DNA of 64,000 nt from Ornithodoros turicata (GCF_037126465.1 NC_088210.1:12112011-12176010), one strand, 5' to 3'; positions 10,760 to 22,040 are shown, counted from the first letter of the stretch. A program made the numbers and translations. Notes: a model not told the origin generated them from the letters alone.

Positions 10760-11451
10760 ATGGCGATTTCGGGTGATGCATGTTTGGGGCACTTTCTTCT
10801 GCCCTGAACCCGAGCGGCATATTCGGGTGCTGCTGTCAGAGCAAGAGCCACGTGTTCAGGTGATACACAACGGAGCAATACGCTCGCTCCAAGAGCAGTT
10901 TTTTTAGCTCTTTCTGCGAGAGGTCCAGCCAGAACTACCCTCGCAACTCTCTTCTTCCGCTCTCGACGGCGAGCATGCGCATATATGCGCCTCGCGGGTG
11001 TCGTCTGCTACGTATTGCTCCTGGGGCCGTGTGCCTGTCATCTGTTTCTTCGTTGCGTTCATCATAGACGGCATGGATCTTTACCAAAGTAGTATCGGTG
11101 AAAGTTCAATTGACATCAATTTTGCGAGATAGAGAAAGAGGAAGATGTGACCTGCTTCTCGTCGGCCGGTCAGCCATCTGGCTGATCTTTCCTTTCTGTT
11201 TTTCTTAATAAACATACCCCCCCCCCCCCCCCCGCTCCTCCCAGAACTACAGCAGGCGAAAGTGCACTACGACGCCAACGACGCTGCCGGAAGTTCACGA
11301 ACGCTCAATGCGTAGCAAGCGCAGCGGTCCTCGTAGAAGAGCGTCTGCCAAATCCGGGTGATGACTGCCCCAGAGCGACTCCCGTAAAGAGCGTGTACTG
11401 AACATGGGCGCTCTCGCTCGGACTACGAGATGCATCACCCGAAATCGCCAT
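10760..11451. mobile_element. Family M: inverted-repeat element with ATGGCGATTTCGGGTGATGC ends
   Basis: ATGGCGATTTCGGGTGATGC at 10760 recurs inverted near 11432-11451. Related motifs (ATTCGGGTGCTGCTG, ATCACCCGGATTTGG) lie inside, as in elements with subterminal repeats. A poly(C)-tailed retroposon (11150-11233) lies inside. The superfamily is not determined. Confidence 0.55.
11150..11233 (+). mobile_element. Poly(C)-tailed retroposon 3' end
   Basis: Contains the 3' hairpin relic GGTCAGCCATCTGGCTGATC, a T-rich tract, CTTAATAAACATA and a run of 17 C at 11217-11233. Same family as at 13508, 16440, 54012, 56447 and 60470. Only the 3' end is recognisable. Confidence 0.75.
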
Positions 11452-12929
11452 CAGTCTCTTTTAGGTTACGACACGTGCTGTTGATTGATTGATTTTAAAA
11501 GAAAAAAAATGGCTGTTATTTTTCCTGTGTCCCTCGTTTCAATTTGCAGTGCTATTCCGAAACGCTCGCATGGGAATCAACACATTTCTCAATGAACTAA
11601 CCCTGCAAGTTGGAAAATCAGACGAAGGATAAGTTACCTCGTGTATTTACGAGATAAATTGCCTGAGAAATCGATTACAGTGAACAGCGTTCTACACGCG
11701 GCGTTCGTTCCCTTTAAATGCCGATGTCACCAGTGCCCTATAGCTCTTATTATCTCACGAACCCTCGGACGGTGTATAGATCGGGTTTCTTAATCATATT
11801 AATTATGGCTCATAGATATCAATATTCAAACATAACGCAGATTACTGCCTCACAAGCCACTACGTGAAGCGTCGAATACATCTGCGACACATAATTAAAA
11901 TTAATAACAGGGACGTAAACAACATCCTTTTCTTTACGCCTTAAGATAGATTACTGTCATTACGCGACGAGTTCTCGACTTCACAAAACAGTATTTTAGT
12001 AGCGAGACATTATCGACTCCAGCTTCACTGATGTGAAACATACTCACGGAGAACACACGCACACACACAGACACATAAACGGGATGATGATGGGAAGGAA
12101 GTTAATAAGTTTGCGAAACTGCAACAGAGATGTGCGTATATACAAGCTCCAACCATTCAACCAACTCCATACATGTTATTCCAGCGTGCTTCGTACAAAC
12201 TCGATAAACGGTGACCTCGTATAGAGTAACCTATAATTATACAACGCTTGTTTGTAGTTTTAACGAATAACTAGAGCTGTAATCGATTTAATGGCGCCCA
12301 TGCTGTTCATTTCCTCCTTTGGATGCACGACCGATAAACATGCGCGCTGTATATAGTCTCGTCGACGCAGTAAAGTTCGTAAGAACTTTTCTTAAGAACG
12401 TTTTTTAAAGAAAAGTTCGTTAAGAACTCGCAGATCTCACACATGCCATGTCCTAGATAATCAAACAATCGTGTCATTCAATCATCGCGAACAAATCCCG
12501 CATTGCAATAAGTGGTTCCGGTGACACTCTCGGGCATCACTAGTTGCAGAAGGCAGGTCTTACCCAACGACTCCTCTAACACTTTGCTCTCCCCGACGAA
12601 CTCATGCACCCTCTACGCATCTCCACCCTTCATCCTCTATCCTCCATCCGTTAGTTTTTTCTTTTTGCTATGGTCGTGACGATGCCCACTTCTGAGTGGC
12701 CAACAACGCGGCGAGCCGAGCCTGCCATTTACCCCCCCCCCCCCCGCCTTCCCACAAGTTCGCGACTGTGTACTTCAATTTCAAAGTTACGCACATTACA
12801 AGGGTTTCTGAGCGAACGGTAAGTTTCAGATTGTTGTTTTTTTTCTGTTGTTTTCGCTTCTCCTGCACTCTGCATTTCAAGCTCTATGTTATCGCGTTAT
12901 CGCGTGCTTTCTTGTGATATCCAAAGTGC
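11452..12929. other. No gene recognised; isolated C14 run and T-rich tracts
   Basis: Mostly AT-rich unique sequence. A C run at 12732-12745 lacks the AATAAACAT lead-in of the poly(C) retroposons. AAGTTCGT/AGAACTT motifs near 12375-12427 form small inverted repeats. The segment CGTGCTTTCTTGTGATATCC at about 12903 recurs at about 19110. Confidence 0.4.
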
Positions 12930-13374
12930 ACCGTTCTAAGAATCCCGGGTACATAATTGGTACGCATAAATGAAAATCACTTCGAATTAAACCGTCAACC
13001 GTGATATATCGATTGACACAAAATCTTACGACTCGCGTAGGACACAATTTCGCGCGAAAGAACCTCTGACTATTTTTTTTTTTGTTCCCCTCTGTGTGAG
13101 TGGAAAATTGCTCGGTTAAGTTAAAGTTGTATAGCCTTATTCCATCAAATTCGCGAAGAGCACATATTTACGTAGACTATCGCATACGCCCCATTCGCAT
13201 TCTTCTTCTGTGCCCCACTCTCACCTTCAACGCATTAACCTCATGCTTTCTTTTTAAAGTCATCTTCTGTGATTCATCTCATCATTCTTTCACCGTTTGT
13301 TAGTCATCTTTTTTTGTCATCTTTGTCTTTAATCTACCTCATCCTTCTGTCATCATCTGGTAGTTTTTCGTTTT

Positions 13375-13505
13375 TTCCTACTTCTTTTTCTTTATTTCTT
13401 ATTTCTTAATTTTCTTTATTTATTTATTTATATCTTATTCCTTCCTATTTCTTTCTTTCTTTAATTCTTATCTTTTCTTTTTATTTATTTATTATTATTT
13501 CTTAT
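13375..13505 (+). repeat. T-rich low-complexity tract
   Basis: TTTATTT, TTTCTTT and TTATTTATT units in a pyrimidine-rich stretch directly before the poly(C) retroposon hairpin. It may be the 3' UTR of that retroposon. Confidence 0.7.
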
Positions 13506-13507
13506 TT

Positions 13508-13593
13508 CTGGAATAGCAAGCCGACGTCCCGTTTGGCTGACCTTTCCCCGTTTTTTTCCCTTTTCGTCTAATAAACATATCCCCCCTCCCCCC
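13508..13593 (+). mobile_element. Poly(C)-tailed retroposon 3' end
   Basis: The hairpin GGAATAGCAAGCCGACG…TTTGGCTGACCTTTCC is followed by a T-rich run, CTAATAAACATAT and CCCCCCTCCCCCC (13581-13593). It lies directly before a LINE 3' fragment, so two independent retroposon ends are stacked within one family E element. Confidence 0.8.
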
Positions 13594-13639
13594 AGCTACG
13601 ATCCTCCATATCAGTCGAGAACTGTGACCGGTACACGTG

Positions 13640-13980
13640 TGAACGCTGGGTGTTTCGACGCCGACTTGAGCTCTTTGGCCATCGACCGTTCAGCTTGTCC
13701 AAAGTACTTGGCCCATGGAGCTCCCCTGCGCATCAGTGCTCCTGGCTCTTCGCTCCCTTTTTGCTTTCATGCAAGCCACTGGACTGCTCGAAGAGCTCTA
13801 AACAGAACTCCGACCTGTCGTCGCTTCGCGTTCACCATAATTCATCCTCTCATATTAACCGCTGTGAAGTGGGGTAGGGTCCTGCGGCTACTACGGAGAA
13901 ACATTCCATGTCATCATCACTTCTCCTTCATTTATTGTGATGGTGATATGATAAAGAATGATGTGTTGTTGTTGTTGATG
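13640..13980 (+). pseudogene. LINE ORF2 C-terminal and 3' UTR fragment (same family as 908-2589)
   Basis: One frame reads FRRRLELFGHRPFSLSKVLG, aligning with RQLDSRPFSLPKLLG at the end of the first LINE; frame and sequence then degrade. The 3' UTR runs to GTGTTGTTGTTGTTG. RNase H is missing. It is clearly older than the 908-2589 copy. Confidence 0.75.
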
Positions 13981-14582
13981 CATTCAGGAGACCATTTGCG
14001 AAGTTCAGTGACTATATTTCGGACTAAAATGAGGAGTAATTGTAGTCTAGGGGACTAGAAGCTGCTATTATTCTCCATTTTACTCCTTTTTTTCCCTTAG
14101 AATGTGTGTGTGTGAGAGAAGGGGGATAACGTTCAATAACAAAAAAAAAAAAGAAAAAAGGAGTGAGGTCTGCCTGCTCAGTCAAGGCGACAAGTTTTAC
14201 TCCTGAAAAAAAAAAAAAAGTAGAGACCAACACAAAGACCCCGTACACGACGCGCACGATGCTTTGGCGGCAAATTGAGCAGCTAGAGTAACAGACGAGC
14301 ACAGAGTAGGGCACCGTGGGAATCTCCCGCTTCGATTTGTTCTAAATCCGTCCGCTCAACCGATTAGCTGTCTACAGATTAGGAATCGGGTGTTCGTGTT
14401 GCGTCGCCATTTGGGCTCGAGGCGTTCGCCACGCCTCTTTTCGTGATTTCTATTTCTTCGCTCTCTAACACCTTTTTGATCTGCGCTGCTCGCGTGTGCG
14501 CCGTATATTGTCACTCACGTATAGACGAGACGTGTAAGACTGCACGAGGAGTATGTTGTGAGCACTTCACGAATGCTGCTAT

Positions 14583-14969
14583 TAGGGTTGCCACCAGGCC
14601 GGTATTATACCGGCACGGCCGGTTATTTGCTCGCTCTGCCGGTTGCCGGTAGGAAGGTGATACCGGCAGCCTTTTGCCGGTATTTGTGGCTCAACACCTT
14701 TCATAGGGGCTTTTACGGGGTTTTCCTTTCAACATTCCACTACAGTTTGAATAAATCTGGAGCACAGACCCAACTCCGTAGTCACCAGTCGTTTTCTTAG
14801 TTCTTCATTATTGTTATCATTGTTGCCTTGAGCGAGTACGCTCGTTCTTTCTCTCTCCCTCTATCCACCCCTCACCCACTTCCCTTTCCCGCGAACATTT
14901 CCTCCTTTCCCTCTATTTCACATCCTCTCCCTCAGCCGGTATTTTTCACTACGAAAGGTGGCAACTCTA
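14583..14969. mobile_element. Non-autonomous hAT transposon (387 bp)
   Basis: Ends TAGGGTTGCCACC / GGTGGCAACTCTA with a perfect 8-bp duplication GCTGCTAT at 14575-14582 and 14970-14977. Next to the left end, repeats of CCGGTAT / ATACCGGC / GCCGGTT form subterminal motifs, as hAT transposases often bind. No transposase frame. Confidence 0.88.
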
Positions 14970-15109
14970 GCTGCTATCCTTGTGTTACTAGAAGAATGAG
15001 ATCCATGCAGTTCTCCCCATTCATGAAACGTGCACATAAAGCGTGATACGATCAGCTCAATTCCCTTATGAATTCCATTCCATTGTATACTTGATACGTT
15101 TCACACAAC

Positions 15110-15275
15110 GATTCCCGAAACCGACTGTGCTATATCTGTGGTTTTCCTTGGGTTTTCCGCGAGACTTTCCTGGCGAATGTCGACGCAGTTTCCCTTGAAG
15201 TTGGCCCAGGACGCATACTAACCCCTCCTGTCCCCCCACTCCTTCCTGCTGTCCTCTCTCCATCTGTCCACATCT
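15110..15275 (+). mobile_element. SINE subfamily 2, headless 3' part
   Basis: GACTGTGCTATATCTGTGG, GGGTTTTCCGCGAGACTTTC and GGCCCAGGACGCATACTAAC, then CTCTCTCCATCTGTCCACAT. The same 3' body, with a CATCTGTCC end instead of CACCACCAC, is found at 51663-51990. The tRNA-like head is missing. Confidence 0.65.
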
Positions 15276-15308
15276 GTACGCCGCTCATAGCTGTTTCTCG
15301 GCATACAT

Positions 15309-15631
15309 AACACACAAGCACACACACACACACACACGCGCACACAGACACACACACACACACACGCACACGCACACACACACAAACACGCACGCACGCA
15401 CTCACACAGACAGGCGCACAGACACAGACACACATACACACACGTAGGCACGCACACAGACAGACACACACACACGCACGGACACAGACAGTCACATACA
15501 GACACAGACAGACACACAGGCACACGCGCACACACAGACACAGACAGATACACACAGGCACACGCGCACACACAGACACAGACACAAGCACGCACGCACG
15601 CACACAGACAGACAGACAGACAGACACAGTC
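15309..15631. repeat. CA/CAGA-rich microsatellite (about 320 bp)
   Basis: Dinucleotide CA runs interspersed with CAGA and CACG units, ending in (CAGA)n at 15602-15625. The long cysteine/valine-rich open frames on the minus strand are artefacts of the repeat. Confidence 0.98.
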
Positions 15632-16430
15632 TCGGTATGGAAGACTATCCATCCTAACCGCCACGCCACGTGAATTCGTCATCTCTATATAACCTCAACG
15701 CGAGTCTACCGTATATTACGCTGTCCCTTTGATGCCCGCATTTGGAACCTCCGTTGCATTCGCGTCAGGAAGAGCATAGTCTGAACAATACCCCGGAAAG
15801 GTATGATTAGGTACCCGTACGTCGTGGATGTCCGCGTGAAGAACGTCCACCAAGGACCCGTGGGAGCGAGCAACCGCGGCGGAGAGACCCTCTGTGACCC
15901 TGACGCGGCTGGCTGCCCGTGCTAACCTCTCTGACAGGAGATGGCTGTGGCGTAATTGCCGTCAAAACAAGTGAGCTGTCTTTCGCCTTGAAATATTGTG
16001 CCAACTCTCCGCGGAACCGGTTCCGTGTCCAGCAAAAACACGCATCAAAACACCACGTTGATCCCCGCTTTGGTTGACACTCTTTTCAAAGCGCGTATGG
16101 TCTCTAGTCATAATGCGCTGGCGGCGGATTTTGCGCAATATTATATCTGCTCACGTGTTCGTATTCATTCATGGAGTGAAATGCAAGTCACGCGTCAAGT
16201 GCCTATTTACTTGTGAAGGATGTGCTTCTTTGTATAGTATGACCCCCTTTTGTGTCTCTCACACACATTCAAACAGCTCTTTCATGCTTTTAGTAATATC
16301 TTTTTAGCTCGTGCTACGCGACAGTTTTACCCGAAGGGGTATACTCAGCGTTAAAACGAGCAGGAGGATCGAACCTAATGTGCGGTGCGGCTCAAATGTA
16401 CGGACTCGATTAAAGGTAATTATGGGCATT
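15632..16430. other. No recognised gene or repeat
   Basis: Nothing recognised on either strand. Confidence 0.35.
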
Positions 16431-16439
16431 AATCCATCC

Positions 16440-16556
16440 ATCCTTTTCTTTTTCGTTTGCCCCTTCCCCCTTTTTTTTCGGAATAGCAAGCCGGCTCTTT
16501 GCCTGGCTAACCTTTCCTTTCTTTTTTTCTTAATAAACATATCCCCCCCCCCCCCC
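16440..16556 (+). mobile_element. Poly(C)-tailed retroposon 3' end
   Basis: Pyrimidine-rich lead, hairpin GGAATAGCAAGCCGGC…GCCTGGCTAACCTTTCC, T-rich run, CTTAATAAACATAT and 14 C (16543-16556). A clear example of the family. Confidence 0.85.
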
Positions 16557-17285
16557 AACAGCGGTGTTTCTCTCTTGAAGGTTATCTATAGCCAAGTAAG
16601 ACTATGTAGTACAGATACCTTTTGTTCCACGCAATGTCAGGTAAAGGTCCGTAACCAATTTGACCTTCTTCTTTCGTTTTAGCTTAATTATCTAAAAAAA
16701 ATCATTTTATAAGTTTCGTTTAATTTTTGTCTACAAAGCATCGCTACTACAAATGCGATTCTAAAGTGTAACGACATCATTTTCCTGATGGTTTTAGATA
16801 AGTTGATAAGATAACTTGATAGGTAAATTTAAAAAGATCAAACTAGAGTGAACCACTCTAGAATTGAATGATGGCAGTTGAAGAAAAGGCACCACCAGGC
16901 AGTGCGGGGTTCCAACCTACACTCTTCGATTATCTCATCAGCTACAACGTTACAACGTCACTCCAGAATAGCTGAAAAAGGAGACGTCAAGCTTTGTCAT
17001 TCAGTCATCCAGACGCTCCATGAGGAGTGGAGCAGCAGATCCCCTGATATAGAGGTGCCACGTGACTCTAGTTTTCTGTCTATAAACCGATATTTCCTCC
17101 TCCCTCTCCTAGTCCTCAGATGCGATGGCAGTCATGTTTTTATGAGCAATATGCTAAAACCGTAACTTGGGTAATGAAACCATTCTGTCTGTAACAGCTA
17201 ATACTATTGTAGCGACGCTAAATGGCAAAAAAAAAAAAAAAAAAGTCGTGACACCTTTTCGTATAGCCGAAAGGTGTCTACCTTA
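16557..17285. other. No gene recognised; weak tRNA-like SINE trace
   Basis: On the minus strand, TAGGTTGGAACCCCGCACTG near 16900-16922 resembles a B box and acceptor side, possibly of an old SINE unrelated to the main family. A run of A lies at 17227-17244. Otherwise nothing. Confidence 0.35.
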
Positions 17286-17530
17286 CACAATAAAATCATA
17301 ACTTCACCGCACAGCACGCTCTGCTCCAAGCATTGCCACGAATGCTAGTGTTATCGCTTCTTATTCGAAGAGAGAAGGGGCGTACGCTTTTTTTTTTTGT
17401 GTGTGAATTTCATATTTTCAAATTGACACACAAAAAAAATCATTCCTCTCTCTTTGAATCAGAAGCGATAACGTGGCATATAAGCGATATCATACGTGGC
17501 GATGGTTGGCGCAGAGCGTGCTATAGAGTG
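17286..17530. mobile_element. Family B MITE with deleted right terminus
   Basis: Left arm (AACTTCACCGCATAGCACGC, GTTATCGCTTCTTATTCG, GGGGCGTACGC) and right arm (TTTGAATCAGAAGCGATAAC, GATGGTTGGCGCAGAGCGTG) are both present. The right terminus is shortened to CTATAGAGTG, lacking the GCGGTGAAGTT part. Confidence 0.8.
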
Positions 17531-18204
17531 TACAGCAGCGCCTATCACGTAATACTACGCTGTTCTAAGCTAGGAGCCGAGCTGTTATACCTAAGCGAGC
17601 CTTTCTTTCTCTTCTTCTTCTTTTTTCATATTTAACCGAAATATTTCGAAAACCGCGTAGTTAAGGCGTCCTCCTCGACCGGAAAAATGTCCACGTTGGA
17701 CTATAATTAAACGAAAGAAGAGATCAATTTCGCCGTCGAGTCGACTAAGAAAATTAGAAAATAAATTATTCATCCGATAGTTAAAATACGAGGGAAAGAG
17801 AGAGAGAGAGAGAGATAGACGGCAAGGAAAGAAGAGGCAGAGATCTTTTCTTCATCCCCACTAAAGCATGCAAAGGAAAGTCAAGGAGCAGCATTGACAA
17901 CAGTGTTGAGACAATGGAATGCGAGGAAGAAGAGCGCAGATCAGATTTGTGTGCCCGGAATTACTGGGATGCTGGAGATGGGATGATTAAATAGAGAAGA
18001 AGGGGAAGGGAACAAATGAGGGAATTACGTCTCCATCCATGCATGGTGTGCAGAGCCCCTTCGCTGACTGGGTTCAACTCGATCAGATTCGGCGATGAAG
18101 TAGCCGTCCGTGGACCAGCGGAAGACACATAGGGTGCTCGCCAGCACATGACGCCATACTTCAATGCATGGCACTACGCTCTTAAGCCGCACAACACGCT
18201 TCTA
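17531..18204. other. No gene recognised; (GA)n at about 17797-17814
   Basis: A short GAGAGA run; otherwise nothing recognised. Confidence 0.4.
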
Positions 18205-18453
18205 CACTCTTAAAACTGAACTTCACCGCATAGCACGCTCCTAGCCAATCATCATCTGGAATGATATCGGTATCTGCCCCGATTTGTTGAAAACGGGAGG
18301 CGTACGCCTTTTCTGTGACAATTATGAACAGCATAAGTGTCACAAAAAAGGCGTACGCCTCCCGTTTTCAACAAATCAGGGCAGATAACGATATCATTCG
18401 AGAATATGGTTGGCTAGGAGCGTGCTATGCGGTGAAGTTCATTTTTAAGAGTG
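18205..18453. mobile_element. Family A1 palindromic MITE, intact (249 bp)
   Basis: CACTCTTAAAACTGAACTTC to GAAGTTCATTTTTAAGAGTG, TA on both sides (18203-18204, 18454-18455). The arms contain GCATAGCACGCTCCTAGCC, AATGATATCGGTATCTG, GATTTGTTGAAAACGGGAGG and CGTACGCCTTTTCTGTGACA, and mirror each other about a short loop near 18330. No coding capacity. Confidence 0.95.
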
Positions 18454-18462
18454 TATAGCCAC

Positions 18463-18592
18463 CCATCATCCCAAATAATTATCATCGTTCTGTCCCGTGA
18501 CTTATTGAAAACGAGTAGCGTACGCATTTTTGTGACAATTAACGTAAATATGTGTCACAAAAAAGGCGTGCTCCCCCATTTTCAAAAGTTCG
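18463..18592. repeat. Degenerate family A1 core without ends
   Basis: CCATCATCCCAAATAATTAT, GACTTATTGAAAACGAGTAG, CGCATTTTTGTGACAATTAA and GTGTCACAAAAAAGGCGTGC follow the A1 order but lack both termini. It lies just after the intact A1 copy. Confidence 0.6.
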
Positions 18593-18616
18593 GCATAGCT
18601 GGCTTCACCTAACACT

Positions 18617-18680
18617 CCATTCTGCAAGTTGGCTTCACCTAACGCACGAAAGCGTTAGGTGAAGCCAACTTGCGGAATGG
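18617..18680. repeat. Near-perfect 29-bp-arm hairpin
   Basis: CCATTCTGCAAGTTGGCTTC…ACCTAACGC, a 6-nt loop ACGAAA, then GCGTTAGGTGAAGCC…GCGGAATGG; one mismatch in the arms. The phrase TGGCTTCACCTAAC also occurs directly upstream at 18600. Confidence 0.9.
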
Positions 18681-18687
18681 TGACGCG

Positions 18688-18866
18688 CACGACTTACTAC
18701 ATTGTAACGATGCTAGATTATAACGCTAGGGGCGCTACTCATCGGCCCGCAAGATCTACATCGTGATTGGACGATGGAAATTTGAAATAACAGATAGCAA
18801 ATAGAAATAGCAGAATAGCGTAGCAGACGACAGCAACATAATCTAATATAATCTAGTAGGTCGTGG
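18688..18866. mobile_element. Family G repeat with ACCACGACCTACTAG-like ends
   Basis: Left edge CACGACTTACTACATTGTAA and right edge TCTAGTAGGTCGTGG are inverted and diverged. Inside, TAGGGGCGCTACTCAT and GTAGCAGACGACAGCAAC recur at 30988-31210. No coding capacity. Confidence 0.55.
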
Positions 18867-18872
18867 TTAGGA

Positions 18873-19050
18873 CACCCTCAAACCAGAACTTCTTCGCGTA
18901 GCACGCGTTGTTGCGCCAACCATTGCCGCGAATGACAGGGTTATTGCTTCTGAGTCGAAGAGAGAGGGGGCGTACGCCTTGTTTGTCAATTATCATATAT
19001 CCAAATTGACACAGAGAGGCGTACGCCCCTTTTCTGTTCGAGTCGGAAGC
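18873..19050. mobile_element. Family B MITE, right part lost
   Basis: CACCCTCAAACCAGAACTTC, TTGCGCCAACCATTGCCGCG, GAGAGAGGGGGCGTACGCC and the mirrored ACACAGAGAGGCGTACGCCC are present. The right terminus is not seen. Confidence 0.65.
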
Positions 19051-19185
19051 GAAGGTCGCTGCCACGCCACCGTCCGCCACAGTCAAATAGAAGCTCAAGA
19101 AACGTTAGCGCGTGCTTTCTTGTGATATCCAAAGTCACCGTGCAGACTGCTCTATCTTTTTTTTCCTTTGCGTTCCCTGCATGCA

Positions 19186-19767
19186 ATCTTAGAAAAAAGA
19201 GTGGAGCAGTTACATCGTTTAGGAGGTATAGTAGTTGTAGCATATGTTGTGCCTAAAAGGTTGCAAAGATCTACCCGCTACCTCACTCTGAAAACAGAAC
19301 TTCACCGCATAGCACGCTGTTCGCAAACCTTGCCACTATTGATAGGGTTATCGCTTCTGATTCGGTGAACGAGGAGGCGCACGTCGTTTTGTAGCAATTT
19401 GGATATGTGATCATTCATTTACGACCCTTTTACACCCTTTATCAGACGCTACACTCTTAAAAATGAACTTCACCGCATAGCACGCTCCTAGCCAACAATC
19501 ATCTCGAATGATATCGTTATCTGCCTTGATTTGTTGAAAACGGGAGGCGTACGCCTTTTTTGTGACACTTATGCTGTTCATAATTGTCACAAAAAAGGCG
19601 TACACCTCCCGTTTTCAACAAATCAGGGCAGATAGCGATATCATTCGAGATGATGGTTGGCTTGGAACGTGCTATGCGGTGAAGTTCATTTTTAAGAGTG
19701 TATGTTGAGTTAAGTGGTTGGTAACTATAGAAGTTACCACCTTTTCGCACCCTTTCTTCTTAGAGTG
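19186..19767. mobile_element. Family F MITE, interrupted twice
   Basis: From CTTAGAAAAAAGAGTGGAGC to GTTACCACCTTTTCGCACCC…CTTCTTAGAGTG. It matches the uninterrupted copy at 40271-40543 in reverse orientation. An A1 copy sits at 19452-19700, and a piece of a B-type terminus (19283-19344) is inserted between GCTACC and GCTTCTGATTCGG. Confidence 0.8.
19452..19700. mobile_element. Family A1 palindromic MITE, intact, inside family F
   Basis: CACTCTTAAAAATGAACTTC to GAAGTTCATTTTTAAGAGTG, TA at 19450-19451 and 19701-19702. Length 249 bp, identical to three other A1 copies. It lies between ATCAGACGC and TGTTGAG of the F element, so it is younger than F. Confidence 0.95.
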
Positions 19768-20846
19768 TGGTTGAGGAGTTGGGTAACTTCTTAAGTGTCA
19801 GCAGATGAACCAGGTGCTACGAAATTGAAAGCCAGGACAGTTCAGTTGGTCCGATGCACACAGTTACACCGCATTAGCATTGGCACCATACGACACGGCT
19901 GAAGACGAACCGCTGTATCAGCAAAGAAAAGTCCAGAAGCGTCCATGGTGGAGTGCTGTGACGACGACTTGGCGCAAAGACCGGGCCGCACTTGCACACT
20001 CAAAGAACTTGCAGTAGCCTTGCCTATATGCGGAAAAGCGTAAACAGGGCCGTTGTGGTTCGTGGGCAGCACTCAGGAAGAGGACGTGTAGCAGGTGCAA
20101 CAACGCTTGCGAGAGCAGCTCTTCAGATAACGTGTGGGCTAGACACTCCGCATCGCCGCATCTAGTCAAACATTGAAGTTTTTGCACACAGTATACATTT
20201 CACGGTGTCCGAAGACGCAGTGTACCATCTCCTTGCATATTTCTGCGCAGAATATTTCAGTCGCGTTCGGAGCCAGTTCTTTATAATTTAATTTTGTAGT
20301 CGACCGGCTGCGATGTCGCTGTGAACAACTTCCCGTTTCTTTTTATCTGCGAAGCATTTCGAAGCCACCGATTCCCTCGGATATAGTTTGCGCTGTCAGT
20401 TGAAGCAGTTGAAGCATGTGGCCACTTACCCCGCCTCGCATGGGTCAATTGACCCCTATGACATCCGCAATGACTTTACCTCAGCGGTGGACTTAACTGT
20501 GGAGCACATTCCGCTAAAAATCCGTGAAAAGATTTCAGAAAGTTGAATAAAAATTACGAACTCGTGCATTCTTTAGAGCTTTAGTGTGTGTCGTGCAAAA
20601 TTTGAAAAATTGGGAGAACGGAAAATTTTACTTACTCGTGACAGAAACAAGTCTTGTGATGTGTGCGCTAATTGCCACACTTTCCAAGACGATGGAGGTT
20701 TCTTCAGTTACGGCGCACCCGCGCGTGTGCGACATCTCATTTGCGTGCGTCATGTATGTGTGCGAGTGTGTATGCCTCATCTTTTTCATCGTCATCCCAC
20801 ATTATTTACCCACGTTAACCAACATGCACTGAGGTATAGCACCGCA
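19768..20846. other. No recognised gene or repeat
   Basis: Nothing recognised; frames here are short and domain-free. Confidence 0.35.
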
Positions 20847-20908
20847 ATTGTTGCGGTGAACCACTTCATCCCAGTGTCATTCATGTAGTAGCAGTAGTTG
20901 TTGTTCAG
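20847..20908 (+). mobile_element. Family K retroposon 3' end
   Basis: GCAATTGTTGCGGTGAACCA, CTTCATCCC, GTCATTCATGTAG and TTGTTGTT. The same order is found at 45592-45657 (+) and, inverted, at 26954-27015. A TTG-type tail suggests a LINE 3' end or a SINE using it. Confidence 0.6.
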
Positions 20909-21054
20909 TTAGTGGTTGCTCGTGCCGCTATCAAACAGCGAGAAAATGGCTCAGCTGCTCTGCTTCGTTTTCTTTAAGTAGCGAGTGTGACAACTGACCC
21001 GCGTGAAAGCTCTCTCCGGTCTCCCCTATTTTGCAGATACACAACGCGTTCCGA

Positions 21055-21225
21055 AGACTGGGCGTACGCCACTTCTGTAACACTTTGCATATATGCAAGT
21101 GTTACAAAAAGACGGCGTACGCCCCTCGTTCTCAGGACGCCGTGAGCAAGATCGATATCATCCTGAGAACTTGGCTTTGAGAGTGTGATGCGATGAAGCG
21201 TGCGCGGTGAGGTTCAGAATGTGGC
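21055..21225. mobile_element. Degenerate MITE related to families A and B
   Basis: ACTGGGCGTACGCCACTTC, TGTAACACTTTGCATATATG, GTGTTACAAAAAGACGGCGT, CGATATCATCCTGAGAACTT and GCGCGGTGAGGTTCAGAATG keep the A/B arm order. Termini are eroded. Confidence 0.55.
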
Positions 21226-21816
21226 GTGGTGTTTTCGAATAAACAAGTCAGCAGAAGCCGCCGGAACAAAATGACATCCCATTCCGTTTGCCTCTCATAA
21301 CAATGGGTCTCGCTTGCGTCATTCGTTCATTTTCAGAACCCAGTGCCAATCTTACCGATGTGGCATACAAAAACAGACTTATCAGATTACCTGTTTTGCG
21401 CGTGGCACGAAATTCTGATCCCATGCGTTCCTTAGTCAAACAACACGTGCCATACATACAGCCTATTGGGAAATGATAGTGGAACAATTGTTTGGTACAG
21501 CTGTAAGATCGCTGTCTGCGAGGCCTTTATTGAGGCGTGAGCTCCGCTATTTCAATTATGCGGGCGTATTTTTGCAGGAAATTGTGAGCATATAGAGTCA
21601 ATGTACACAGGTCTCTTCAAAGGCTAGTTCAGACGCGCCGGTTAGGCAGGAGGTTTGTCTTGTGATTGAGCAGCCACCGCGGTGTTGAGCAGCCACACTT
21701 TGTAGTCGGTGGAGCTTTAGAACACCGGCGCTTTGTCGGCATATGTGTGAATGAGCCAATACTCTCTTGGGAGCGGTTGTGTTGTTGCCCTCGTTATAAC
21801 CGACATGGTGTGTCTG
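21226..21816. other. No recognised gene or repeat
   Basis: Nothing recognised on either strand. Confidence 0.35.
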
Positions 21817-21818
21817 TA

Positions 21819-21945
21819 CACTCTTAAAAATGAACTTGACCCCGAATGATATCGTTATCTGATCTGATTTGTTGATAACGGGAGGCGTACGCCTTTTCTG
21901 TGACAATTATGACCAGCATAAGTGTCACAAAAAGGCGTACGCCTT
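21819..21945 (+). mobile_element. Family A1 fragment (left half)
   Basis: Starts CACTCTTAAAAATGAACTTG and runs past the loop to GTGTCACAAAAAGGCGTACG. The inner part of the left arm (TCACCGCATAGC…CATC) is deleted. It abuts family F at about 21946; the right half is missing. Confidence 0.8.
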
Positions 21946-22040
21946 CCTTAGAAAATGGATGGAGCAGTTACACCTTTTCGGAGGTAATAGTTGTCGCATA
22001 TGTTGTGCCTAAAAGGTTGCAAAGTTCCACCTGCTACCTA

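Larger units (their letters stand above)
12930..14105 (-). mobile_element. Family E MITE, split by retroposons
   Basis: The left part (12930-13186) matches, in reverse, the middle of the 5150-5682 copy (ACCGTCAACCGTGATATATC, GGACACAATTT). The right part (13977-14105) resumes at ATTCAGGAGACCATTTGCG and ends TACTCCTTTTTTTCCCTTAG. The 790 bp between are retroposon material flanked by GCAT on both sides. Confidence 0.75.

Noticed and set aside
12732..12745. C14 run as another poly(C) retroposon
   Set aside because: The hairpin and AATAAACAT lead-in are absent; treated as simple sequence.
15130..15682. Long cysteine/valine-rich open frames on the minus strand
   Set aside because: They are translations of the CA/CAGA microsatellite.
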